The notes beneath the pieces are model-generated. The model saw only the letters and a list, made by a program, of their open reading frames with translations, was not told the origin of the DNA and ran no database searches. Made by a program: the position numbers and the translations under genes. From Hymenobacter sublimis (GTDB lineage Bacteria > Bacteroidota > Bacteroidia > Cytophagales > Hymenobacteraceae), in the NCBI RefSeq assembly GCF_023101345.1, contig NZ_CP095848.1, positions 3,126,001 to 3,190,000 on the forward strand: 64,000 nucleotides of DNA, read 5' to 3'. This document shows positions 9,342 through 17,407 of this stretch, piece by piece. How positions within the stretch are numbered: the first letter of the stretch is position 1; every line of letters begins with the position of its first letter.

Positions 9342-9424
9342 GTAAAGCAAAGCGGGGTGTTTTATGCTTCACTATATTGAAATACGCAATATAGTGAAGC
9401 ATAAAACACCCCGCTTTGCTTTAC
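9342..9424. repeat. Perfect 38-bp inverted repeat with 7-base loop
   Basis: Bases 9342-9379 are exactly complementary to 9387-9424, with loop aaatacg. On the plus strand the stem is followed by a T-rich stretch (gattttttcttttt), so it may end plus-strand transcription. The stem is far longer than an ordinary terminator. Confidence 0.95.
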
Positions 9425-9749
9425 GATTTTTTCTTTTTCGTATATTATAAAGCTCAAATAAAAAGCAGCGCAAAAACCTGCACTGCATGCAATAAAAGGC
9501 CATTCAGGCTAACCCGGTAAGGTCTCTCACATCTTCATAATTCTACTTGGAAGTGACGAATCTGTGGTGACCTCACGCAAAGGGCTCACGCTCTTCATTG
9601 CTATATAGCATGCAAAATGCTTTGGGCAAGAGGATATTCCGCGGCACTTCCATCAGCTAGATGAATCCCGGACGACTGCAGGATTCCACAACCAATTTTT
9701 ACCACGCCGTATAAGGACACAGAATCTATTTTCCAATCAGACTCTCCTC

Positions 9750-10067
9750 ATGAAAAAGATACTAATGCTGGCTGCCGCTGTGGTTTTCTCGACGGCTGCC
9801 TTCGCTCAAGGCGACAAAACTACTGTCCGCGACGACGCTTCCGGTGCTAAAACAACCATTGAAGAGCGTGACAATGGCACGGTGAAAGTAGAAGCCCGCT
9901 CGGGCCGCACGAAAGCTGGCCAAAAGGCATACAACACCAAAGAAGACGTAAAGTACGCTGGCAAGAAAACGGGTAGCGTAGTAAAGAAAGGTGCCAACAA
10001 AACCGGCCGTGCCGTTAAAAAGGGTGCTAAAGCTGTTAAAAACAAAGCCGAAGACGTAGTAGATTAA
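9750..10067 (+). CDS. Small exported lysine-rich protein
   Basis: This is a 105-residue protein with a clear signal peptide (MKKILMLAAAVVFSTAAFA, cleavage near residue 19-20). The mature part is about one quarter Lys and Arg and is rich in Gly, Ala and Thr. It has quasi-repeats of the type GKKTGS, VKKGANK and VKKGAKA near the C terminus. It should be periplasmic or outer-membrane associated and strongly basic. I do not recognise a family; it superficially resembles small stress-related helical proteins. A bidirectional hairpin separates it from the convergent peptidase gene. Confidence 0.8.
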   Translation: MKKILMLAAAVVFSTAAFAQGDKTTVRDDASGAKTTIEERDNGTVKVEARSGRTKAGQKAYNTKEDVKYAGKKTGSVVKKGANKTGRAVKKGAKAVKNKAEDVVD

Positions 10068-10076
10068 TCTGCTCTT

Positions 10077-10139
10077 TGTGCTAGATATACAAAAGGCCCC
10101 GCCGGTACTATCGGCGGGGCCTTTTGTATATCTAGCACA
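10077..10139. terminator. Bidirectional terminator: perfect 28-bp stem, 7-base loop
   Basis: Bases 10077-10104 are exactly complementary to 10112-10139. The core (aaaaggccccgccg and its complement) looks like a normal terminator stem with A/T flanks, but pairing continues through another 14 bp. It sits between convergent genes ending at 10067 (+) and 10150 (-). Confidence 0.85.
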
Positions 10140-10149
10140 GTACTGGTAT

Positions 10150-12750
10150 TTACTGCCCTACTATGAATACAGCGTTGCCGAACAGCAGCTTTCCGCCCTG
10201 CCAGAAGGCTCGGAACAAAGGGTTGTCGGCTAGGTACACTACTTGGCCCCGGCCCAAGTCCTGAGTTCCCAGCACGAACGTGTCGGTGAGGGCGCGCTGG
10301 GCTTTGCGGCCAGTGAAGCCGGCGGCGTAGCTGTTTTTCTTTAACACGCCCACATTCCACCCCCCTTGGGGCAGGAAGCGGTAATTAGGCGTATCACGCA
10401 GCAGTGCATAGTAGGTACTGCCGTAGCCAAACGCCAGAGGATGGGTATTGTCCAGCTGTACGCGGTAGACGCTGCCTTGCACCCGCTCTCCAATCTGTTC
10501 CCGTTCAGCATCGGCGTAGCGGCGCAAGCAGGCGTACGGATTGCTTTTCTTGGTCCCAGCGGAATCAGCCGGCTTCGATTTCAGCAGAAAATCCTTCTTA
10601 CCCGCCAAAAAGCGCGACGCTCCTTCCAAGGCAATCAGCCGGCCCCCAGCCCGAACCCATGTCTTCACATTTTCCAGCCCGCGCTCCGTCAGGATGTTGT
10701 CGTAGCCCCCGTCAGGTAGGATCAGCACGTCAAAATTGCTTAACGGCACGCTGTTGAAGTAGTCGGTACCTAGCACCGACACGGGGTAGCCGATTTGCTG
10801 CTCGAAGAAGTGCCATACTTCTCCGAAAGCCGTAGCATCAACACCGGGGCCTGCCAGAATAGCCACGTTGGGCTGCTTCAGGGGGCGTACGGAGCGAGAG
10901 CCTAGGTCGCCGCCGGTGGTAGAAAGGCCCGATTGCACGGCCTGCACCAGCACCCCCGCCGAATCGGCTTGGGCGCGCACCAGCTGATCAAAGCGCCCCC
11001 CAAGTCGCTCATTACCGGTCCGCGGAATGATGAGCGTACCCCGCTGATACTTCTGGCCCTCGGTTTCAAATGGCTCATCGGCCACGCGCACTTTCACGCC
11101 TTGCTGCTGCAAACGGCCCAGGAACCGGATATCCTGCAGGTTATTCCAACGCGCCAGGTAGGCGTAAGGCTGATTAACTGTTGGTTGCGAGTTGGCCGAT
11201 GTCGGTTGCCGAGTGGCGGCTGGCGAGCCATTTGCCTCCACCTTGCTTTTCAGGGCGTAGCCATTCAGGCCGAACGCATACGGTAAGGACCACGCCGTGA
11301 GGTCATAGGTCAAGGAGTCTTCCAGCGCGGCCTGGGGCTCGAACAGCACTTTTACCAAGGTCGATTTCGGCTGATACATGCTCACCACAATGTCGCGGGG
11401 CTCAATTTGTACGCCTTCGGTTTTGCCGGTAGCGTAGTTGTAGCCTTGCTGCTTGCTGCGCTTGGTAGCGTATCCGTAGCTGATATGTTGACGGTCGAGG
11501 TATTGGGTGAGGGCGCGCACCTGACCGGGGTCAGAGGAGCCAGCTAGTACGTAGGATTTGTACTCGCCGCGGGGCTTGGTGCGGGCATCGGTGTAGAACT
11601 TCTGGAACTCCCGAATCAACTCGTCGTGGCGGTCGGCGGCAGCCTGAATGGTAGCCAAACTAGTGGCGTGGTGGTGCTCAATGCGCTGGGTTAGCGTCAG
11701 CGTATCGCCATCGGTTTTGGTGTAGCTGATGCCGGCCGGGCCACCACCGCCCTGCTCGTACGTCATGCCAATGGCTCCATTAAAGGAAGGCCACGTGTCG
11801 CCGTAGAAAGGGGCAAACAGGTCGTAGGTTTCGCGGGTGAAGTAGAGCCAGTTGTTTTTATCGAACACCTTACGGTTGTAGTCGCCGATGATGTTCTGAA
11901 ACTTGCGCTGCCACTCCGTGAGGTCGGCGTGGAAAGGTTTGGCCGCGGGCGAGAAGTAGTAGGGGTTATTGGGGCCCATCTCGTGAAAATCGGCGTGTAC
12001 CTGGGGCAGCCACTGGTTGTATACGGCAATGCGCTGGCGGCTTTCCTGCTGGGTTTGCCAGGCCCAGTCGCGGTTCAGGTCAAAGTAATAGTGGTTGTAG
12101 CGCCCGCCGGGCCAGGGTTCGTGGTGCTCCCAGCTCAGGGGCGAGGCGTTGGGCTGCTGGTTGGCCACGCGGTTGTACCACTGCGCGTACCGGTCGCGCC
12201 CGTCGGGGTTGACGCAGGGGTCCACAATTACCACCAGGTTCTGGAGCCACTGCTGCATCTGCTGGTTTTGGGGATTGGCTAGGTCGTAGAGCACTTGCAT
12301 CACGGCTTCCGACGACACAGCTTCGTTGCCGTGCACGTTGTAGCTAAGCCACACCACAGCCGGCTGCTTGGTAGCAACAGCACCACTTTCCAGGCCGGCC
12401 AGGCGCAGGTTGTTGCGCCGGATATCATCGAGGCTGCTGAGATTGGCAGGGGTAGCCACATATACCAGTTCCAGGGGCCGATTCTCGTAGGTGCGGCCGT
12501 AGCGCTGCAGCTTCATCTGACTGGGGCTATGCTGCACTACGTGGTCGACGTAGCGGAGCAGCTCCGCGTGGGGCGTGAACCGGGTACCTAGTTCATAGCC
12601 CAGGAATTGGCGGGGAGTAAGCAACGGGCCGGCGGAGGTAGCGGCCGACTGGGCAAACGCCGGCGACGCCGCCAGCAACAGACCGCAGAGCCAAAGCCAG
12701 GCAGCGCGTAATCGGGAGTAAAGCACGGAAGTAGGGGTAGCGCCGGCCAT
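10150..12750 (-). CDS. Secreted M14-family zinc carboxypeptidase
   Basis: From the ATG at 12750 the protein has 866 residues. A signal peptide ends near ASPAFAQS. The M14 metallopeptidase domain carries the zinc motif HGNE (His140, Glu143) and the third ligand region HADFHEMG (His252). Between them are NPDGRDR and FDLNRDW, which fit the substrate-binding Arg/Asn region. The C-terminal third contains a glutamine-amidotransferase-like segment (NVAILAGPGVDA, FDVLILPDGGYD, WVRAGGRLIALEG), an arrangement common in large bacterial M14 peptidases. It should act on peptides outside the cytoplasm. A TTG at 12783 opens the same frame, but the signal peptide favours 12750. It is divergent from the hydrolase at 12934. 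Confidence 0.92.
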   Translation of the reverse strand: MAGATPTSVLYSRLRAAWLWLCGLLLAASPAFAQSAATSAGPLLTPRQFLGYELGTRFTPHAELLRYVDHVVQHSPSQMKLQRYGRTYENRPLELVYVATPANLSSLDDIRRNNLRLAGLESGAVATKQPAVVWLSYNVHGNEAVSSEAVMQVLYDLANPQNQQMQQWLQNLVVIVDPCVNPDGRDRYAQWYNRVANQQPNASPLSWEHHEPWPGGRYNHYYFDLNRDWAWQTQQESRQRIAVYNQWLPQVHADFHEMGPNNPYYFSPAAKPFHADLTEWQRKFQNIIGDYNRKVFDKNNWLYFTRETYDLFAPFYGDTWPSFNGAIGMTYEQGGGGPAGISYTKTDGDTLTLTQRIEHHHATSLATIQAAADRHDELIREFQKFYTDARTKPRGEYKSYVLAGSSDPGQVRALTQYLDRQHISYGYATKRSKQQGYNYATGKTEGVQIEPRDIVVSMYQPKSTLVKVLFEPQAALEDSLTYDLTAWSLPYAFGLNGYALKSKVEANGSPAATRQPTSANSQPTVNQPYAYLARWNNLQDIRFLGRLQQQGVKVRVADEPFETEGQKYQRGTLIIPRTGNERLGGRFDQLVRAQADSAGVLVQAVQSGLSTTGGDLGSRSVRPLKQPNVAILAGPGVDATAFGEVWHFFEQQIGYPVSVLGTDYFNSVPLSNFDVLILPDGGYDNILTERGLENVKTWVRAGGRLIALEGASRFLAGKKDFLLKSKPADSAGTKKSNPYACLRRYADAEREQIGERVQGSVYRVQLDNTHPLAFGYGSTYYALLRDTPNYRFLPQGGWNVGVLKKNSYAAGFTGRKAQRALTDTFVLGTQDLGRGQVVYLADNPLFRAFWQGGKLLFGNAVFIVGQ

Positions 12751-12933
12751 GGCCAGCGGATTAAGGAAAGGTTTGCTAGTCAAAGAAAGCAGAATGTGCG
12801 GTGTAATGCCGGAAAAGATGCTACACAGGCACTTTGGCTGCCCGTTTTCTTCGGGGCGTGTAGGGCTACCGTGCCAGCTACTGCTTACCTTAACCTCACC
12901 TCATCCCTTTACTTCTACCCCATCCTCCACCGT

Positions 12934-14880
12934 ATGCTCTACCCCTACCTCCGCCCCGCTGCCCTGGCCGCCCTACTCGCCAGCGGTGCCTGCATTACTC
13001 AGGCGCAAACCCCTGTTACCTACCCCCTTCCCTCCGAGACCGAAAAGCAGCAGTTGGCCATTACCATAGCCGATACGCTCTACATTCAGCAGCACTACAA
13101 CAAGCTGGAGTACCAAATTCCGATGCGCGACGGAGTAAAGCTCTATACCATTGTATATGCTCCTAAGGACGCCGATAAGGTTAAGTACCCCATTATGCTG
13201 AACCGCACGCCCTACGCGGTAGGCCCTTACGGTCCGGGGAAGTACAAAAAGAGCCTAGGCCCAAGCAGCACCATGATGCACGAAGGCTACATCTTCGCCT
13301 ACCAGGACGTGCGGGGCCGGTACATGTCGGAGGGGCAGTTTGTGGATGTGCGGCCCGAGAAGGACACCTACAAGGGCAAAAATGACATTGACGAGGGCAC
13401 CGACACGTTTGACACCATTGCGTGGCTGCTCAAAAAAGGCCCGAAAAATAATGGTCGGGTGGGCCAGTGGGGGATCAGCTACCCCGGCTACTACACTGCT
13501 ACTGGCCTGCTCAGCCGCCACCCGGCCCTGAAAGCTTCCTCGCCCCAGGCTCCCATTGCCGACTGGTTCTGGGACGACTTCCACCACAATGGGGCCTTCT
13601 TCCTGCCGCACGCGTTCAACTTCCTGGCCTCCTTTGGCCTACCTCGCCCCCAGCCTACCCCTACCGGCAACCCGGCCTTTCAGCACGGCACCCCCGACGG
13701 CTACGACTTTTTTATGCGCATGGGGCCGCTGAAAAATGCCGATGCTCAGTATTACAAGGGCAAGGTGGCGTTCTGGAACGAAATGACCCAGCACCCCAAC
13801 TACGACGAGTTTTGGCAGGCACGCAACTTGCGGCCCCACCTCAAAAACCTGAATAAAGGCACAGCCGTGCTTACTGTTGGTGGCTTCAACGATGCCGAGG
13901 ACTTGTTTGGGGCTCTGAAAATCTACGAAACCATTGAAAAGCAAAACCCCGGCATGCGCAACGGCCTGGTGATGGGCCCGTGGGTACACGGGGGCTGGGC
14001 CCGTGGCACCGGCGAGGTGGTAGGCAACGTGGCCTACGGCGAATCGCCTTCTTTGTACTACCAAAAGGAAATTGAGGCGCCGTTTTTCAAGTCTTACCTG
14101 AAGGATGGCAAGCCGGCCGCTACGCCCGAAGCCACCGTATTTGAGGGCGGCACCAACCAATGGCGCACCTTTGCGGCGTGGCCGCCTACCGAAACCAAGG
14201 AGCGCACCCTGTACTTTCAGCCCAACGGCAAAATCGGCTTCGAACAGCCTAGCACTGGCTCTGAGTTCGACCAGTACCTCAGCGACCCGGCCCACCCGGT
14301 ACCCTTTACGGAGGCTACGGCCACGGGCATGACCCGCGAGTACATGACCGACGACCAGCGCTTCGCTAGCCGCCGCCCCGACGTGCTAACCTACCAAACG
14401 GAAGTGCTTACGGAGGATATGACCCTGGCCGGCCCGATTGAGGCCCTGCTACAGGTAGCCACTACCGGCACCGATGCCGACTGGGTCGTTAAGGTCATTG
14501 ATGTGTACCCCGACAATACGCCCAACAATAGCCGCCTGAACCCCGCCGTGAAACTGGGGGGCTACCAGCAAATGGTGCGTTCTGAAGTGATGCGCGGGCG
14601 GTTTCGTAACAGTTTCAGCAAGCCCGAGGCCTTTGTTCCAGGCCAGGTAACGGCCGTGCCTTTCACCGTTCAGGACCTGTGTCACACCTTCCGGAAGGGT
14701 CACCGCCTAATGGTACAGGTGCAAAGCAGCTGGTTCCCGCTCGTTGACCGCAACCCCCAAACCTTCGTGCCCAATATTTTCGAGGCCGACGAAAAGGACT
14801 TCCAGGCCGCTACCCACCGCCTCTACCACTCACCCCAGCACGCCTCACAGCTTAAAGTGCGGGTGCTAGCGGTGAGATAG
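12934..14880 (+). CDS. Exported CocE/NonD-family (S15) serine hydrolase
   Basis: This is a 648-residue protein with an N-terminal signal peptide (hydrophobic to about residue 22, ending SGACITQAQ). The alpha/beta-hydrolase domain has the nucleophile elbow GISYPG with Ser182. Asp320 (GGFNDAED) and His352 (GPWVHGG) fit the catalytic triad. The C-terminal third (from about 430) matches the jelly-roll domain of X-Pro dipeptidyl-peptidase and cocaine esterase relatives, with LAGPIEALLQVATTGTDADW. Family members are acyl-peptide hydrolases, esterases or glutaryl-7-ACA acylases, so the substrate is uncertain. The frame is open 46 codons upstream, but the signal peptide fixes 12934. Its last five codons form part of a 48-bp perfect inverted repeat. 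Confidence 0.9.
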   Translation: MLYPYLRPAALAALLASGACITQAQTPVTYPLPSETEKQQLAITIADTLYIQQHYNKLEYQIPMRDGVKLYTIVYAPKDADKVKYPIMLNRTPYAVGPYGPGKYKKSLGPSSTMMHEGYIFAYQDVRGRYMSEGQFVDVRPEKDTYKGKNDIDEGTDTFDTIAWLLKKGPKNNGRVGQWGISYPGYYTATGLLSRHPALKASSPQAPIADWFWDDFHHNGAFFLPHAFNFLASFGLPRPQPTPTGNPAFQHGTPDGYDFFMRMGPLKNADAQYYKGKVAFWNEMTQHPNYDEFWQARNLRPHLKNLNKGTAVLTVGGFNDAEDLFGALKIYETIEKQNPGMRNGLVMGPWVHGGWARGTGEVVGNVAYGESPSLYYQKEIEAPFFKSYLKDGKPAATPEATVFEGGTNQWRTFAAWPPTETKERTLYFQPNGKIGFEQPSTGSEFDQYLSDPAHPVPFTEATATGMTREYMTDDQRFASRRPDVLTYQTEVLTEDMTLAGPIEALLQVATTGTDADWVVKVIDVYPDNTPNNSRLNPAVKLGGYQQMVRSEVMRGRFRNSFSKPEAFVPGQVTAVPFTVQDLCHTFRKGHRLMVQVQSSWFPLVDRNPQTFVPNIFEADEKDFQAATHRLYHSPQHASQLKVRVLAVR

Positions 14881-14978
14881 TGAACTAGTGAGATGGTGAG
14901 TTTACGGTTCTGTCCGCGCAGGTAGCACAAACAGAACCGTAAACTCACCATCTCACTAGTTCACTATCTCACCGCTAG
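14866..14978. repeat. Perfect 48-bp inverted repeat spanning the 3' ends of two convergent genes
   Basis: Bases 14866-14913 are exactly complementary to 14931-14978 with a 17-base loop. The left arm includes the stop codon of the hydrolase gene (14878-14880). The right arm includes the stop codon of the convergent small gene (minus strand, 14975-14977). Within each arm the subunit gtgagat/gtgaact is loosely repeated. Confidence 0.95.
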
Positions 14979-15235
14979 AGGCGGCCTACGTTGCCGTAGT
15001 CCATTTCGCGCGGTTTTTCTTTTATCTGATACAAGACGCTTTCTGCTACTCCTCGTCCAAACAGACAAAGCCCTGCGTTGAATACCGTCAGGGCCGCCGT
15101 GCCCGCTGCCACCCACTCGCCCGTTGACTCTCCCCGGCGCTTTTTCTCCGTGGCCCACTGTACAAGGCAGGTACCAAAGCCAACTACTATCAGCCCGGCG
15201 GGGGCAAATGCTAACCATTTTTCTTTGTGCGTCAT
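14975..15235 (-). CDS. Small two-helix membrane protein
   Basis: From the ATG at 15235 the protein has 86 residues. Two hydrophobic segments at about 8-27 (WLAFAPAGLIVVGFGTCLV) and 42-60 (VAAGTAALTVFNAGLCLFG) flank a basic loop (EKKRRGES). That pattern suggests a hairpin in the inner membrane with both ends on one side. The frame is open upstream to 15358, but the extra part looks non-coding. No family is recognised. Its stop codon lies within the right arm of the long inverted repeat. Confidence 0.7.
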   Translation of the reverse strand: MTHKEKWLAFAPAGLIVVGFGTCLVQWATEKKRRGESTGEWVAAGTAALTVFNAGLCLFGRGVAESVLYQIKEKPREMDYGNVGRL

Positions 15236-15296
15236 TGGAGGGAGGGAGCTGGTAGGTGATAAGGGAAGGTACGACTGCAACGGCAGATAAGAAACG

Positions 15297-15329
15297 TTGG
15301 CTACCTCAAAGTACACAATCGTACCTTTG
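15297..15329 (+). promoter_or_regulatory. Promoter: -33 TTG and -7 TACCTTTG
   Basis: TACCTTTG at 15322-15329 matches the TAnnTTTG box. A TTG lies 22 bases upstream (within gttggc), a spacing accepted for Bacteroidota promoters. It points at the gene starting at 15408. Confidence 0.6.
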
Positions 15330-15407
15330 TGGCGTGGGGTTACATGTAGCCTCATCAATCTTTGCCTAACTCCGCGCAGCTAGGCTCCTGCCCGCTACCT
15401 ACTACCT

Positions 15408-15890
15408 ATGCTTGTTCCTCCCTATCAGCGGCTACTGCAGCTGGCCTTCTCTTCCGAAGCCGACGCCGCTCACTACCTCCACCCCACCACACTAGCCGCC
15501 TACCGCACCTTCGAGCAGGCAGCTCCCGCCGAGCTAGTTTACCGCTTTGAGCGGGTGCGCCTAGGGGTAGCACTAGCCCTGATGAAGCTGCTCTCCGACC
15601 TCGGCGACCTGGAGGAAAGCCGCCGTGTGCTAGATGTGCTGCACCGGGCGCTGCGGGCACCTTCCGTTGCCGCCATTGACGCCACCATTACCAAGGAAGC
15701 CAATGTTTTCGAGCGCCTGTACACCAATCTGTACGTTAACGAAGAAGGCGAGCAGCTCCTAAATCTCTTCGAGCGTGCCCTCGACGCCGACTCCCAGCCC
15801 CTTATGGACGATGTGATTCGCGAGGCTCTGAAGCTAGCTCCTAACCTGGACTTCACTCACTTAACAGAGGAAGACGAAGATGAGGGGTAA
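15408..15890 (+). CDS. Hypothetical helical protein
   Basis: This is a 160-residue protein without signal peptide or membrane segment. It is mostly amphipathic helix by composition, with LLSDLGDLEESRRVLDVLHRALR and a strongly acidic C terminus (TEEDEDEG). The helical repeats vaguely resemble TPR-like packing, but no motif is certain and I recognise no family. It is preceded by a good promoter and followed by a strong symmetrical terminator, so it is probably a single-gene unit. Confidence 0.7.
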   Translation: MLVPPYQRLLQLAFSSEADAAHYLHPTTLAAYRTFEQAAPAELVYRFERVRLGVALALMKLLSDLGDLEESRRVLDVLHRALRAPSVAAIDATITKEANVFERLYTNLYVNEEGEQLLNLFERALDADSQPLMDDVIREALKLAPNLDFTHLTEEDEDEG

Positions 15891-15899
15891 ACACCACTA

Positions 15900-15949
15900 G
15901 TACATAAGAAGGCCCGCTTCAAGATCTTGAAGCGGGCCTTCTTATGTAC
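15900..15949. terminator. Bidirectional terminator: perfect 25+25 bp palindrome
   Basis: The 50-base segment 15900-15949 is its own reverse complement, centred on aaga|tctt. The GC core (ggcccgctt) is flanked by A/T-rich sequence on both sides. It lies between the convergent genes ending at 15890 (+) and 15967 (-). Confidence 0.85.
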
Positions 15950-15966
15950 AACTATGATTGCTAAAG

Positions 15967-17355
15967 CTAGTATCCCTCGTTTTGCACCAAGTTAGGGTTA
16001 GCATTAATTTCCCGTAATGGAATAGGGAAAATTAAGCGAGGCGAGTTGTAAGGTAGCGTAACGGGAGGATTGCTCAAGTCTACCGTTGATTCCTTATTCC
16101 GCTTCAAGTCTCCTAAGCGGAAACCTTCTAGTGCCAACTCTAGCCGACGCTCTTTCAAAATATCATTGATGGTCAGCATGGTCAGCGGAGTTAAGCCGGC
16201 GCGTTGACGAATGCGGTTGATATCAGCCAAAGGCGTAGCGCCAACGGAGGTACCGGCTCGAAAATTACCTTCTGCTCGGTTCAAATACATTTCTGCCAGT
16301 CTGAACAGTTTGATATTGCCATATAGCACATCATACTTGCCTGAGTAGGCAGGTCCACCTGTCGGATCAATGGAAATCAAGTCCAGGCGCTCATCGCCAG
16401 GCTCAAACTGATTAATCAGTTGATCATTGATATTTACATCAGCCCGTCGGTTAACCGAGTAGTACGTATTCAATTCATTTAGTCCGCTTTGCGAGCTAAT
16501 CTGAATAGCGAAGATGTCCTCCGACGTGTTACCTAATAAATCATTTGAAGAGGTAAATTCATCGGCATAACTGGGAACCAGTGAGTAGCGTCCGGAACTA
16601 ATTACCCGATTAGCGGCAGCAGCAGATTCTGCAAATTTGCTTTGCTGCAAATACACCCGAGAAAGCAGGGCGGCTACGGCGTACCGGTTAGCAAAAAATC
16701 CATTATTGTTTGCAGGATTAGCCGTTATCAAGCGAGCTTCCGCTGTTGTGAGGTCCGTCACAACCTGGGTATACACTTCCGCAACTGTATTGCGACGTAC
16801 TTGGCTCTCTCCTGAAATTATAGTGGTAGGCACAAGCACAAGTGGCACCCCAGGGTTAGTTTGAGGATTGCCATCGTTCCAGTCGCGGGCGTACAGACGA
16901 ACCAGATCGAAGTACAGCAAGGAGCGAATAAACTTGGCTTCTCCTTCTACCCGGGCCTGCTTTGCGGGCGTGTCAAGCTTGTCCAGGTTGGCTAGGACAT
17001 TATTCGTGCGATTGATGACATCATAGGCGTTAGTCCAAATAGATGTAACAAAGCCATTATCCTTCAGGATTTGTTTGCGGGCAGCCTGGTTAGGAGGAAT
17101 AAACGTGCCTACAAACGAAATTTCGCCATTATCAGCCAGCAGATCGGACAGCAACTGGATATTACCGCCATAAGCATCCGCATTCTGAAGGCCCGTATAG
17201 CAGCCAACCAGAGCGGCTTCTACATCAGCAGAAGTTCTTAGAGCGTTTGTGGCATCGATGCTGTCTGTAGGTTCAACGTCGAGCTTACTATTGCAAGAGG
17301 TGAATGATCCCGTAAGCAGACAGGCAGTGAACAGCCCGTACAGTATTTTTTTCAT
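15967..17355 (-). CDS. SusD/RagB-family nutrient-binding outer-membrane lipoprotein
   Basis: This is a 462-residue protein with a lipoprotein signal ending in FTSC (lipidated Cys21), as expected for a surface-exposed SusD. The N-terminal SusD-like region shows typical features: TSADVEAALVGCYTGL, NRTNNVLANLD and GEAKFIRSLLYFDLVRLY (TPR-like helix). The C-terminal RagB/SusD region has RLAEMYLNRAEGNFR, INRIRQRAGL and the closing LIFPIPLREINANPNL. SusD proteins cap the partner SusC transporter and bind glycans or peptides. The partner lies directly upstream (17408-20476) with a gap of about 50 bases, so the two should be co-transcribed. The ligand cannot be read from sequence. Confidence 0.95.
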   Translation of the reverse strand: MKKILYGLFTACLLTGSFTSCNSKLDVEPTDSIDATNALRTSADVEAALVGCYTGLQNADAYGGNIQLLSDLLADNGEISFVGTFIPPNQAARKQILKDNGFVTSIWTNAYDVINRTNNVLANLDKLDTPAKQARVEGEAKFIRSLLYFDLVRLYARDWNDGNPQTNPGVPLVLVPTTIISGESQVRRNTVAEVYTQVVTDLTTAEARLITANPANNNGFFANRYAVAALLSRVYLQQSKFAESAAAANRVISSGRYSLVPSYADEFTSSNDLLGNTSEDIFAIQISSQSGLNELNTYYSVNRRADVNINDQLINQFEPGDERLDLISIDPTGGPAYSGKYDVLYGNIKLFRLAEMYLNRAEGNFRAGTSVGATPLADINRIRQRAGLTPLTMLTINDILKERRLELALEGFRLGDLKRNKESTVDLSNPPVTLPYNSPRLIFPIPLREINANPNLVQNEGY

Positions 17356-17407
17356 GATGAATGCTCGCTAGGAAAGTGAAAAGCGCTAATAAAAGCTGTT
17401 TTACGCT

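Larger units (their letters stand above)
9180..9749. other. 570-base intergenic region between queA and a small exported-protein gene
   Basis: I find no convincing gene here on either strand. It holds a small candidate terminator (9276-9307), a giant perfect hairpin (9342-9424) followed by a T-rich stretch, and about 320 bases ahead of the next gene. A TATTTTCC about 20 bases before the ATG at 9750 may be its -7 region. The long unexplained leader could hold regulatory RNA, but no known riboswitch motif is recognised. Confidence 0.5.

Noticed and set aside
9342..9424. The long hairpin as an insertion-sequence remnant or CRISPR unit
   Set aside because: There is no transposase, no target-site duplication that I can see, and no repeat-spacer periodicity; it is a single inverted repeat.
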